From Caldithrix sp. (GTDB lineage: Bacteria > KSB1 > UBA2214 > DYKH01), in the NCBI GenBank assembly GCA_020722685.1, contig DYKH01000235.1, positions 1-7,080 of the forward strand: DNA of 7,080 nucleotides, read 5' to 3'. The notes under the pieces were generated by a model. That model saw nothing but the letters and a program-made list of their open reading frames with translations. It searched no databases and was not told where the DNA came from. This document shows, one piece after another, positions 1-6,859 of this stretch. Every line of letters starts with the position of its first letter. The stretch's first letter is position 1. The translations under genes were made by a program, and so were the position numbers.

Positions 1-127
1 GTCCACCGTTTCGGCCATTTGTCCCTCGAGGGCGGAACACGGAACCGAACCCGCGCTCCATACCCGAGTCAGATAGTAACGCCTTGGCCTTGAGGGCGTG
101 GATTCGACGATTTGGCCGATTGGTACC

Positions 128-514
128 TCAACGGGGCGGATCTGTTCGTGCTATCCCGCTCCAGCCGTGGTCGAACGTGAACGTCCGGGCGTGGCCGACG
201 GGGTTCTGAATTCTGAGCACGCGGGCTTGCGCCGGATCGGTTGCGCGCTCGACCACGTAAAGCCAGTACGCATCGCCCTTTTCGCGCGCGCAGTCGAACT
301 GCGTGTGTGACAGTCCCACGGGGCGATCTTGCAAGGTGCCCGTCATCGACTTTACTTCGTCCCATCGAATCTGCCGACCACTGCTGTCGACCTCGAAGAG
401 GTCAAAACCAGGGTTGCCTTCCGGAGTGCGGCGTAGTCCTGGCTCAAGACCAATGATCAGGTCGATTGCTCGCTCCTCGATCTGTAGCACCCAAGCCGCT
501 GGGCTTCGTTGCAT
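128..514 (-). pseudogene. 3' fragment of a DUF3883-domain protein gene
   Basis: The frame encodes a DUF3883-like domain, a module usually found at the C-terminus of large helicase-type or sacsin/NO VEIN-like proteins and frequent in defence islands. Counting from the TTG at 565, the recognisable blocks are GFDLFE (53-58), WDEVKSM (68-74), GLSHTQFDCAREKGDAYWLYVVE (84-106, the most conserved stretch) and RIQNPVGHARTFTFDHGW (118-135). D55 with E70-V-K72 has the spacing of a PD-(D/E)XK-type site, which is an inference. Family-like sequence begins at about residue 22 (position 502). Everything upstream (helicase or other N-terminal domains) is missing, and residues 1-21 come from unrelated DNA that starts like an IS end. 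The nearest ATG is at 514, the longest frame starts at TTG 565, and neither has a ribosome binding site. I read it as a decayed remnant; a short stand-alone DUF3883 protein is less likely. Confidence 0.7.
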
Positions 515-520
515 CAAATC
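501..520 (+). repeat. possible terminal sequence of an IS903/IS5-group element
   Basis: The sequence GGGCTTCGTTGCATCAAATC resembles the terminal inverted repeats of IS903-group (IS5 family) elements, which begin GGCTTTGTTG followed by an A/T-rich stretch such as AATAAATC. It starts exactly where homology of the DUF3883 fragment ends. No transposase follows on the right, so at most this is a relic end left after deletion. The match is from memory and over 20 bases only. Confidence 0.35.
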
Positions 521-586
521 CAGCGATGCTCTGCATCCAGCGGACCGCAAGCCAACTGGACACAATCGACCGGGCAGGAAAAATTC

Positions 587-615
587 TTGTCACACGAAAA
601 CTTTCCAGTTAACAT
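587..615 (+). promoter_or_regulatory. candidate sigma-70 promoter of the methyltransferase gene
   Basis: TTGTCA at 587-592 (5 of 6 to TTGACA) is followed after exactly 17 bases by TAACAT at 610-615 (4 of 6 to TATAAT). A transcript would start near 622, leaving a leader of about 30 bases before the ATG at 653. The -10 box runs directly into the inverted repeat at 615-637. Confidence 0.5.
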
Positions 616-637
616 GGTTTCCGTATGACAGAAACCA
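615..637. promoter_or_regulatory. inverted repeat overlapping the transcription start; likely operator
   Basis: TGGTTTC (615-621) and GAAACCA (631-637) form perfect 7-bp arms separated by 9 bases. The repeat covers the end of the predicted -10 box and the predicted start of transcription, and ends 15 bases before the methyltransferase ATG. This is where a repressor site would be expected. The adjacent gene product carries an N-terminal ribbon-helix-helix domain, so self-repression is a natural inference. An RNA hairpin affecting translation is an alternative. Confidence 0.45.
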
Positions 638-652
638 CTCTGGATAAAAACT

Positions 653-1960
653 ATGGCCCGCCCGAAATCTCCCACACCCCGAGATAGCTTCGCAAACGTA
701 CGCTTGACCAGCGAGGAGCGGGACGACATTGAGGCCACTGCTCGGGCATTGGGACTCAAGTCGATCAGCGAGTACCTACGTCACCTGCACAAGCTACACA
801 ACAAGATCGACGACCACGACCAAGACGCAGCCAGCACCGACAGAACGGAGCGGCCAATCTATAACAGCGAACGGTTGCGGTCTTACTTCAAGACCCAACG
901 CGGACAAATCTACCAAGGCGACAGCCTAGATTTTCTGCACTCAAAGGCCAAAGAGCAATCAGTCGACTTGATTATGACTTCGCCCCCTTTCGGCCTCGTT
1001 CGTAAGAAAAGCTATGGCAATGAGGACGCGGACGAATACTGCAATTGGTTTCGTCCGTTCGCTGAAGGATTTAAACGAGTCCTAAAGGACACAGGTTCAT
1101 TGGTGATTGACATCGGCGGCGCCTGGAAACCTGGCATGCCGACGCGCTCGCTATATCACTTTGAACTCCTCATGATGCTTTGTCGAGATTATGGTTTTCA
1201 CCTATGCCAAGAACACTTTTGGTGGAATCCATCCAAGCTACCTACCCCTGCAGAATGGGTCAACGTACGACGTGTGCGGGTGAAGGATGCAGTTAATTGC
1301 GTTTGGTGGTTATCCCCCACCCCGTGGCCCAAGGCGAGTAATCGCCGCGTCCTGGCCCCGTATAGTGATTCGATGCTGCACCTACTGAAAAATGGTTATA
1401 CGGCGAAACTGCGGCCGTCGGGACATGACATCTCTGACAAATTTCAGAAGGACAACGGCGGTGCAGTTCCGCCAAACCTGCTTGCGGTGGCTAACACGGA
1501 ATCAAACGGACGCTATCAGGACTATTGCCGGCAGAACAATCTGGAGATACATCCAGCAAGATTTCCCGCTCAATTGCCTGAGTATTTCATCCGAATGCTC
1601 ACTGATCCGGGCGACTTAGTTGTCGATCCGTTTGGCGGGTCATGTGTGACCGGAATGGTTGCCGAAAGCCTAAAGCGTCGCTGGGTATGCGTCGAGTTGT
1701 CAGAGTCTTACCTGAAAGGCGCAGTCGGTCGCTTCCAAGGTGAGAATGTAACAACGAGCACAGAGCGGCCGGTGCAGTACACCATCAACCCTCCATGCTC
1801 ATTACCTGTGGACGAAGCTATCACGCCACTGCCGAGCGACGGGGGGCAGTCTCGTCCCAAAACGGTTAAGCAGCCAGTGGAGACTGTGCGCGCGAAGGTA
1901 TCGAAGCTGAGATCAAGGCGCGTGACCAATGGTCAAGCGCTTGCGACTGAATCAAGTTGA
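653..1960 (+). CDS. PvuII-type N4-cytosine DNA methyltransferase with N-terminal ribbon-helix-helix domain
   Basis: It should transfer a methyl group from S-adenosylmethionine to the N4 of a cytosine in a short DNA site. Residues 80-362 form a beta-class (motif IV before motif I) methyltransferase: catalytic TSPPF at 109-113, GSLVIDIGG at 148-156, a target-recognition stretch at about 190-300 (NPSKLPTPAEWVN, LRPSGHDI), HPARFPAQLPE at 300-310 and SAM-binding VVDPFGGS at 323-330. TSPPF plus this whole middle region closely resembles M.PvuII (CAGCTG) as I remember it, so the target may be related. No CAGCTG occurs in this window, but only one or two would be expected. Two additions lie outside the core: residues 14-50 look like a ribbon-helix-helix DNA-binding domain (NVRLTSEERDDIEATARALG, then SISEYLRHLHKLH), and residues 363-435 form a basic, low-conservation tail. 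An upstream in-frame ATG at 614 meets a stop at once, so 653 is the start. The last 95 bases overlap the opposing nuclease gene. Confidence 0.93.
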   Translation: MARPKSPTPRDSFANVRLTSEERDDIEATARALGLKSISEYLRHLHKLHNKIDDHDQDAASTDRTERPIYNSERLRSYFKTQRGQIYQGDSLDFLHSKAKEQSVDLIMTSPPFGLVRKKSYGNEDADEYCNWFRPFAEGFKRVLKDTGSLVIDIGGAWKPGMPTRSLYHFELLMMLCRDYGFHLCQEHFWWNPSKLPTPAEWVNVRRVRVKDAVNCVWWLSPTPWPKASNRRVLAPYSDSMLHLLKNGYTAKLRPSGHDISDKFQKDNGGAVPPNLLAVANTESNGRYQDYCRQNNLEIHPARFPAQLPEYFIRMLTDPGDLVVDPFGGSCVTGMVAESLKRRWVCVELSESYLKGAVGRFQGENVTTSTERPVQYTINPPCSLPVDEAITPLPSDGGQSRPKTVKQPVETVRAKVSKLRSRRVTNGQALATESS

Positions 1961-3137
1961 AATTGACTATCCACGGCACACCGAAAGATCGGGGCTCGGT
2001 CAACGACACATCGCAAAGTACCGGAATCGCCAATGAATGATCTAGAAGGTCGTCCCAGCCGGCTTCATCGCGGTATCCACGAACATAGCGCACTAGCTGA
2101 TCAATGGCAGCACGGATGGCACTTCGTCCATCATTGCCTTCACTGGTGAAGTATTTCACCTCGGCTATCGCGACTACCTCTCGCGCCCTAGCATTTACGA
2201 CTACCACGTCAGGGCGATCCCAGCCCGCATTCATTCCTAGCGCCTTCAATATCTGTCTAACCTTCGCTTCTGATGGCTCCAGGCACGGCGTACTGAAGTG
2301 CTCTGTCTGTGCCTGCCAGTAGATCCTGTAGTCACCGACCTTAATCAGCAATCCATCCTGACTGAATGAGGGCGACAGGTCGCAGGGGATGCCGACTGTT
2401 CGCCCAAGGGCCTCGCCCATCGCGACCGCGACATAAAGCTCAAAGCGCTTCCACATCTCGAGTGGCCCGAGCAAAGCCTCCTGCAGCACATCCCGAATGC
2501 GCATCTCATCGCTCTGTTCGATGGCGAGAAGACTCATGTATGCGTCTGCTGCTAGATGGTATAACCGCGTGCGTACCCGCTTTGCCTGACTGATTGCGCT
2601 CGTGGTCGGCCTACGAGTTGTATCGATTTGCGCACTGGCAATGCGAATTCCCTCTAGGCGACTCGCGTCCTCAAGAGCCCGAGTTACCACCTCGAAATGC
2701 GTGGCATACGCGGATTCTGCGGCAGCAGTTCGAAGCATTTCTCGACACAAGCGCCGTGCTTCCTCAAGTACCCATACGACTAAATGGTTGGGCCCGGTGG
2801 CGTAACTTCTAACCGCTTCAAGCGACACAAACAAGCCTGGGTTACCTGAGCCAATTTGCCGTATGGTCGTTTCTCTCGCATCCAATCGCCCACGCACAGT
2901 ACCAACGTCGATCCGTCGTTCGACTTGAAGCACTGATGATGCCTCGTGCGGATGCCGAACCAGGTATTCAGCCAAGGCCCTCACTTCTGCGGAACAGGCC
3001 CAGAAGACACGAAGAAACGGAAGGTCGCTATGCTTCTGAATACGCGGATTGCTGAGCGATACCTGCGACGCGAATCTCCGCATTCGGATCAGCAACCCAA
3101 CAATTGCATCGTCAATGTCGCTGACAGCAGGATTCAT
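1866..3137 (-). CDS. McrC-like PD-(D/E)XK restriction nuclease
   Basis: Probable DNA-cleaving subunit of the restriction complex, working with the AAA+ motor encoded just upstream. The C-terminal part has a clear PD-(D/E)XK site: PD at 309-310, then IAEVKYF with E326 and K328, and a following DQLVRYVRGY that gives the Q347xxxY351 motif seen in several nuclease families of this fold. Before it lie KRFELYVAVAMGEAL (230-244) and GDYRIYWQAQ (268-277), matching the helix and strand expected ahead of the catalytic residues. The first about 230 residues are helical. GPNHLVVWVLEEARRL (115-130) recalls the McrC N-terminal region (DUF2357), but this match is weak. The start codon shares an ATGA overlap with the stop of the ATPase gene, so translation is probably coupled. 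The 3' end runs 95 bases into the opposing methyltransferase gene. The nuclease fold is fairly sure; exact family (McrC, RE_LlaJI or other) is not. Confidence 0.8.
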   Translation of the reverse strand: MNPAVSDIDDAIVGLLIRMRRFASQVSLSNPRIQKHSDLPFLRVFWACSAEVRALAEYLVRHPHEASSVLQVERRIDVGTVRGRLDARETTIRQIGSGNPGLFVSLEAVRSYATGPNHLVVWVLEEARRLCREMLRTAAAESAYATHFEVVTRALEDASRLEGIRIASAQIDTTRRPTTSAISQAKRVRTRLYHLAADAYMSLLAIEQSDEMRIRDVLQEALLGPLEMWKRFELYVAVAMGEALGRTVGIPCDLSPSFSQDGLLIKVGDYRIYWQAQTEHFSTPCLEPSEAKVRQILKALGMNAGWDRPDVVVVNARAREVVAIAEVKYFTSEGNDGRSAIRAAIDQLVRYVRGYRDEAGWDDLLDHSLAIPVLCDVSLTEPRSFGVPWIVNFNLIQSQALDHWSRALISASIPSRAQSPLAA

Positions 3138-4258
3138 ACTGAGACACTCTGCAGACGCTGATCCACACGGCGGTAGAGGGCAGATTCGGCGTGCAGGTGT
3201 AGCGCTTCGCAGATCGCTTGTGTGATGGTTTGAGCACCGTCACGGAATATGCCGTCGAGCATCGGCAGAAGGAACATATCGAAGCCATCAAGATAGATTG
3301 CCGCCTGCGCTTCAGTTGGGGTTGCCACGAAGTCCAGGGTGCTGTCCATTTCCCTCATGGCCTTAACCATGTCGATCAGCGGAGCCGGACCGATCAGGCG
3401 TACTGAATTAACCGCCTGCCAAATATTCGTAAGTGGCAGTTCCTGGCTTGTTATCTCCTGGATCTGCTCACGCGCCAGATATTGCAGAAGGAAACCATTT
3501 AGATCAGATGGTACGTCTAGGTAAATCCAGGCAAAACGCCTGGTGAGGGCATAGCTCATTTGATAGAGCGATGCCTTGTCGATTGAGTTAATGGTTGCAA
3601 CGATGCGCCAAGCCGCACTGGGGGCAAATTCAATACCTTTTCGCGCGCTGGGATTTGGCTTGGGGAGAATCTCAAAAAAATCACTATCCCGCTGCTCTAC
3701 CTGAAGTCGGTAAGGAAGCGTTGTTTTCTGCCCTGACAAAATCGTAAACAAAGGCCCGATCACCTTGTCAATGTCACACCGGTTTAGTTCATCGATGATC
3801 AGCGGGCGGTCGAAATGGCGAAGCAGTATTCCCGGAATGAATTCGATTCGACCGTTACCGACTGGCTGGTAGCCGCCGATAACGTCTTGAGACGTCCAGT
3901 CAGAAGACCCAGTAATCAACGTATGGCGACTCGCCAAAGAGCGCGCGCAATGCTGTGCGAGGGTTGTTTTTCCGGTTCCCGGAGGACCGTAAAACATCAA
4001 ATGCTGCTTGCCGCATTTGATAGCAGCATTTATCTGGCGATACACAGCAGGATCGATTCCCAACAAATCCGGCACCGCAGGAATTTCACTCCCCAATATC
4101 ACTGAAACATCAGCCACTGAGGCATCGTCCCCATCCCCTGCCTCAGGAGTGGCCGTCTGCTGTGCGGACGCAGTCTTGTAGGCCTGCGCTATATCAGAGG
4201 AGAGCCGCTCAACATCCTCTTCGCTCAATCCTTGGTAAATGGGCACGTTATGCGGCAT
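3134..4258 (-). CDS. AAA+ ATPase of the MoxR/McrB (AAA_5) type, restriction motor
   Basis: A nucleotide-hydrolysing ring ATPase, most likely the motor of the restriction complex. Visible motifs are Walker A GPPGTGKT (91-98), SSDWTSQDVIGGYQP (118-132) as in AAA_5 proteins, Walker B LIIDELNR (153-160), the sensor-1 strand ending VATINSID (220-227) and TRRF (239-242) with the arginine-finger or sensor residues. McrB itself carries NTAD where this protein has NSID, so whether it prefers GTP or ATP cannot be assumed. Residues 1-60 are a polar linker without a recognisable DNA-binding domain. At 374 residues it lacks the N-terminal reader that McrB carries in the same chain. The ATG at 4258 has AGAGG six bases upstream (4265-4269) and lies inside the end of the preceding gene (11-base overlap). 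Its stop overlaps the nuclease start. The AAA+ assignment is firm; the McrB-like role rests on the neighbours. Confidence 0.9.
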   Translation of the reverse strand: MPHNVPIYQGLSEEDVERLSSDIAQAYKTASAQQTATPEAGDGDDASVADVSVILGSEIPAVPDLLGIDPAVYRQINAAIKCGKQHLMFYGPPGTGKTTLAQHCARSLASRHTLITGSSDWTSQDVIGGYQPVGNGRIEFIPGILLRHFDRPLIIDELNRCDIDKVIGPLFTILSGQKTTLPYRLQVEQRDSDFFEILPKPNPSARKGIEFAPSAAWRIVATINSIDKASLYQMSYALTRRFAWIYLDVPSDLNGFLLQYLAREQIQEITSQELPLTNIWQAVNSVRLIGPAPLIDMVKAMREMDSTLDFVATPTEAQAAIYLDGFDMFLLPMLDGIFRDGAQTITQAICEALHLHAESALYRRVDQRLQSVSV

Positions 4259-5726
4259 GGACTACCTCTGCTGCGTCAAAATCGGAAGGGCTGACATGAA
4301 TCAAGCGAGCCAGTGCGGCAGTAGCCTCGCTGTAGCTCAACTGTTTCGATATCCCTCCCCCATCTGAACTAAATTGTGCGTCTTCGACATTGAGCGTGAT
4401 CAGCGCCGAGAAAACATATGGCTGATGCTTGCCCATGTATATGAGCGCCCCACTTTGAGGGTCGAAATCGTCCAGCAATTGGCCCGACGAACCTTTTGGT
4501 AGAGCGGGGAAAAAGCACAACAAGAAGAGCCATTCCCACTCTTCATGGAACACGAACTGATCTGCCGCAACCTTGATTGCCGGCACGATCCGGACGGTAA
4601 TAGCACCACTCTTTTGCTGGGCATTATTGGAGAATGCAATACGACGATTGCCATGCAAAGGTTCCCCATCCTTTTCTGCAAGCCGTGCAACAGGAGAATC
4701 ACCTGTCAGGTCAAGTTGAACGATCCAGCGTAGAGGCTTGTTCGTAGCTTCCGCAGGGTCTTTCCAGAATCCGGTGGATGTATCAACCTCCTTATTGCAC
4801 GCTGCTAGGTTAATCTTCTTCGATCCACATTGGCGCAATTCGAGGCCGTAGGGCTCAATGGCCCGTTCAATAACTCCCGCAATCGTTCGCCGGGCTTGCT
4901 GCATGCTGACCGATGACCATTGTTCTTGAAGCGGGCTGCGGTAGAAATCTAGCTCGTGAGTGTTTAACTCAGTTTCAAGCTGCGCACGGATTCCAGAAAT
5001 GGCCTGATCCATCTCACGGAGGCTTGGAGTCGCTGATCTCGGGAGTTTTTCAGGCGGCAGCTTTGACTTGAACGCGGCGAGGATCAGCTTGCGGTGATCG
5101 TTACTGACTATGCGCTCTAACTGATCCGGAAAAACGAAATAAAGAAGCGCATTCCGGATCGGTCGTTTTGCGGCATTCGGGATCGCATCTACCCATTCGA
5201 CAAAACTCCAAGGGTTATCATTTGAAAGCAGATCTGAGCGTTGTCCGTCAGTCAGTCCTTTCCAATCGCTTAGAGCTTGCAAGAAGAACCACAACTGATC
5301 CGGACGGCGGGTCAGATACGCAACCCCAACCCCTCCGACGCCGACAAGATGTTCAGGGCCGAGAAAGCGGTCATTGGGTATCGGATCGCCTGACCAGGAC
5401 CAGACATCGCGAACCTGCGCAGCTTTAGTCTCGGGACTGTATCCAGATTTATGGGGAAACAGCAGATAGAACCAAAGAACCTCTGCTGCGAGCTTCTTCA
5501 CTTGTTTTGGCGCGGGAGCAAGCTGCTCTTTCAGCTTGTCGAAGAAATCTCTATTGCCCTCTATCGGGTTGCCTTCGAACAGTCGCCGAAACTCATCGAA
5601 ATTGGACTTTGACCAAAGCGGCTCGTCAGAAAATACAGAACCGTCACGCACGAGGCAATTAGAACGCCACGCGTCAGCAGCCTCCAATACGGCCACCACC
5701 TCCACTTCGCCAGTAAACCTTGACAT
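4248..5726 (-). CDS. McrB-type N-terminal domain protein without an ATPase module, putative DNA recognition subunit
   Basis: First gene of the restriction operon. Residues about 20-220 resemble the region that precedes the AAA module in many McrB-family proteins: DGSVFSDEPLWSKSNFDEF (28-46), a helical block with AAEVLWFYLLFP (80-91), ETKAAQVRDVWSW (99-111), then RRPDQLWFFLQALSDWKGL (140-158), NPWSFVEWVDAIPNA (171-185) and RNALLYFVFPDQLERIVSNDHRKLI (191-215). No Walker motif is present; the motor is supplied by the next gene. Residues 260-492 appear beta-rich and I do not recognise them; they are a candidate DNA-binding or site-reading domain. The ATG at 5726 follows GAGG (5731-5734) with a short four-base spacer. 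The start lies only 16 bases from an inserted IS630 element, which has removed the original upstream region. No signal peptide is apparent, so a cytoplasmic protein is expected. The role as recognition subunit is inferred from its similarity and position. Confidence 0.75.
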   Translation of the reverse strand: MSRFTGEVEVVAVLEAADAWRSNCLVRDGSVFSDEPLWSKSNFDEFRRLFEGNPIEGNRDFFDKLKEQLAPAPKQVKKLAAEVLWFYLLFPHKSGYSPETKAAQVRDVWSWSGDPIPNDRFLGPEHLVGVGGVGVAYLTRRPDQLWFFLQALSDWKGLTDGQRSDLLSNDNPWSFVEWVDAIPNAAKRPIRNALLYFVFPDQLERIVSNDHRKLILAAFKSKLPPEKLPRSATPSLREMDQAISGIRAQLETELNTHELDFYRSPLQEQWSSVSMQQARRTIAGVIERAIEPYGLELRQCGSKKINLAACNKEVDTSTGFWKDPAEATNKPLRWIVQLDLTGDSPVARLAEKDGEPLHGNRRIAFSNNAQQKSGAITVRIVPAIKVAADQFVFHEEWEWLFLLCFFPALPKGSSGQLLDDFDPQSGALIYMGKHQPYVFSALITLNVEDAQFSSDGGGISKQLSYSEATAALARLIHVSPSDFDAAEVVHAA

Positions 5727-5740
5727 GTCACCTCATTTTA

Positions 5741-5742
5741 TA
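5741..5742. repeat. TA target-site duplication, copy 1 (copy 2 at 6860-6861)
   Basis: TA directly borders both inverted repeats. Removing the IS and one TA rebuilds an A/T-rich site reading CATTTTATAATTTTAAAG on the plus strand, a plausible IS630 target. Confidence 0.85.
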
Positions 5743-5766
5743 TTGATCCGAAACGAATGAACTTGA
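5743..5766. repeat. terminal inverted repeat of the IS630 element (transposase 3' side)
   Basis: It reads TTGATC, two bases, AAAC, one base, AATG, two bases, CTTGA. These four blocks (19 bases) are shared with the reverse complement of the opposite end; five positions differ. It lies between the TA duplication and the transposase stop codon. Confidence 0.9.
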
Positions 5767-5767
5767 T

Positions 5768-6832
5768 TCATGCTGCATACCGGACGGGATTATGCTGGAA
5801 GTAACGCATCACCCGCTTGGGCGATTTTTGCAACCTGCGCAGATGACTGATGGTGGCCCTCTTCAGGTCTCCCTTGGCTCGAGCCGGGGCCTTGCTGGTC
5901 ACAACAGCCTTGAGGTCGGCGTTGAGCATCTCATCGGGGTTCAATTCCGGACTGTAGGAAGGCAGGTAAAAGACCTCGATCTCATCGGCATGGTCCGCCA
6001 GCCAGGCTTTGACCACCTTCGCATGGTGGACCTTCAGATTGTCCAGAATCAGGAACACCTTTTTGCCGGCGGCGTCCTTGACCAAACGCTTCATGAAGTC
6101 GATCAGGATGTCCGCGTTCATGGCCCCTTCAAACACTTTCCAGCGCATCTTGCCCCGGTTGGTCACCGTCGACATCACCGACAAACCTTCGCGCCGATTC
6201 GTCACCCGGATTTCCGGGGTCTTGCCCGCCGGCGCATAGGAGCGGCCCCGCACGTCGTCCGAGCGCAACCCGGTCTCGTCGCCCCAGTGAATCTCGGCGC
6301 CTTCATCCTTGGCCCGTTGCGCGATCTCGGGATACGCGTCGTTCAACCACGCCCGGACCGCCTCCGGGCGCTGCTCATAGGCCCGCTTGAGCGGCTTCTG
6401 CGGCGTGAACCCCCAGCGGGCCAGGTACTTGCCAACCCCTTGGGGCGTCAGACGAACGCCATGACGCGCTTGAATCAGCATGCCGACCGCCTGCCGGTTT
6501 CACAGGGCAAAGCCCAGCTTCAACTGATCCGGCGTCTTGTCGGTGATCAGCTTGCGGATTTCTGCTTCCTGCGCCGCCGTCAGCGCACGATGCTCCCCCA
6601 CTTTGCGCCCGCCTTGCTTGTCCTTGAGGCCTTTCGCCCCCTCACGCGCATGACGCTGGCAGATGTCGAACACCCCAGTGCGCGAAAGGCCGGTCTCGTC
6701 GGCAATGGCCTCATACGTCCAGCCTCGCCGACGCAAACCCACCACGTGCCGCCGCCGTTCTTCGCGCGCATCAAACGACAGCTTTCTCATGTCTTTGCGT
6801 TCCATGAAACTGAGGCGGGGACGACTAAGCAT
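5768..6832 (-). pseudogene. IS630-family DDE transposase interrupted by a nonsense codon
   Basis: The reading frame is continuous for 354 codons apart from one TGA at 6500-6502. The part before it (110 residues) has the N-terminal helix-turn-helix region (GWTYEAIADETGLSRTGVFDI, about 37-57). The part after it holds the DDE catalytic domain: HWGDETGLRSD, with D about 185; FLILDNLKVHH, with D about 264; and YLPSYSPELNPDE, with E about 301. Both halves are in the same frame, so this is a point mutation and not a programmed frameshift. At this position IS630 relatives normally read L-W-(T/N)-R-x-A-V, so TGG probably became TGA. The second half has an ATG at 6481 but no ribosome binding site, and would lack the DNA-binding domain. 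The real start may be the ATG at 6790, beginning MRKLSF, which has GGAA nine bases upstream; 6832 is the longest frame. The enzyme is probably inactive unless the stop is read through. Confidence 0.92.
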
Positions 6833-6835
6833 ATT

Positions 6836-6859
6836 TCAAGAGCATTTGTTTATGATCAA
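6836..6859. repeat. terminal inverted repeat of the IS630 element (transposase 5' side)
   Basis: Reading inward on the minus strand it gives the same blocks TTGATC, AAAC, AATG and CTTGA as the other end, with differences only in the spacing bases. It is followed on the right by the second TA copy at 6860-6861. Confidence 0.9.

Larger units (their letters stand above)
5743..6859 (-). mobile_element. IS630-family insertion sequence, complete ends, disabled transposase
   Basis: The element spans about 1,117 bases between two copies of the dinucleotide TA (5741-5742 and 6860-6861), the target duplication typical of the IS630/Tc1 group. Its ends match as 24-bp inverted repeats in 19 of 24 positions, starting TTGATC. 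It encodes one transposase on the minus strand, which contains an internal TGA. It is more G+C rich than the restriction genes beside it, in keeping with separate origin. It points in the same direction as the restriction operon and stops short of that operon's first start codon by 16 bases. Confidence 0.92.

Noticed and set aside
79..99. Short hairpin (ACGCC ... GGCGT) downstream of the DUF3883 fragment as a terminator
   Set aside because: Only five certain pairs on the relevant strand and no following T run.
69..365. A 98-codon minus-strand frame overlapping the DUF3883 fragment
   Set aside because: It runs in another frame over sequence already explained by the conserved DUF3883 motifs and has no recognisable content.
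5750..5756. GAAACGA near the restriction operon start, 6 of 7 to the arm GAAACCA of the methyltransferase operator
   Set aside because: It lies within the terminal repeat of the IS630 element and not in native operon DNA, and a single one-mismatch half-site is easily due to chance.
5755..5769. Imperfect 15-base palindrome (GAATGAA-C-TTGATTC) upstream of the restriction operon
   Set aside because: It is explained by the IS630 terminal repeat and the first bases of the transposase stop region.
6481..6502. Programmed frameshift joining the two halves of the transposase
   Set aside because: Both halves lie in the same frame and are separated by TGA plus six sense codons. This is a nonsense codon, with no slippery run visible.
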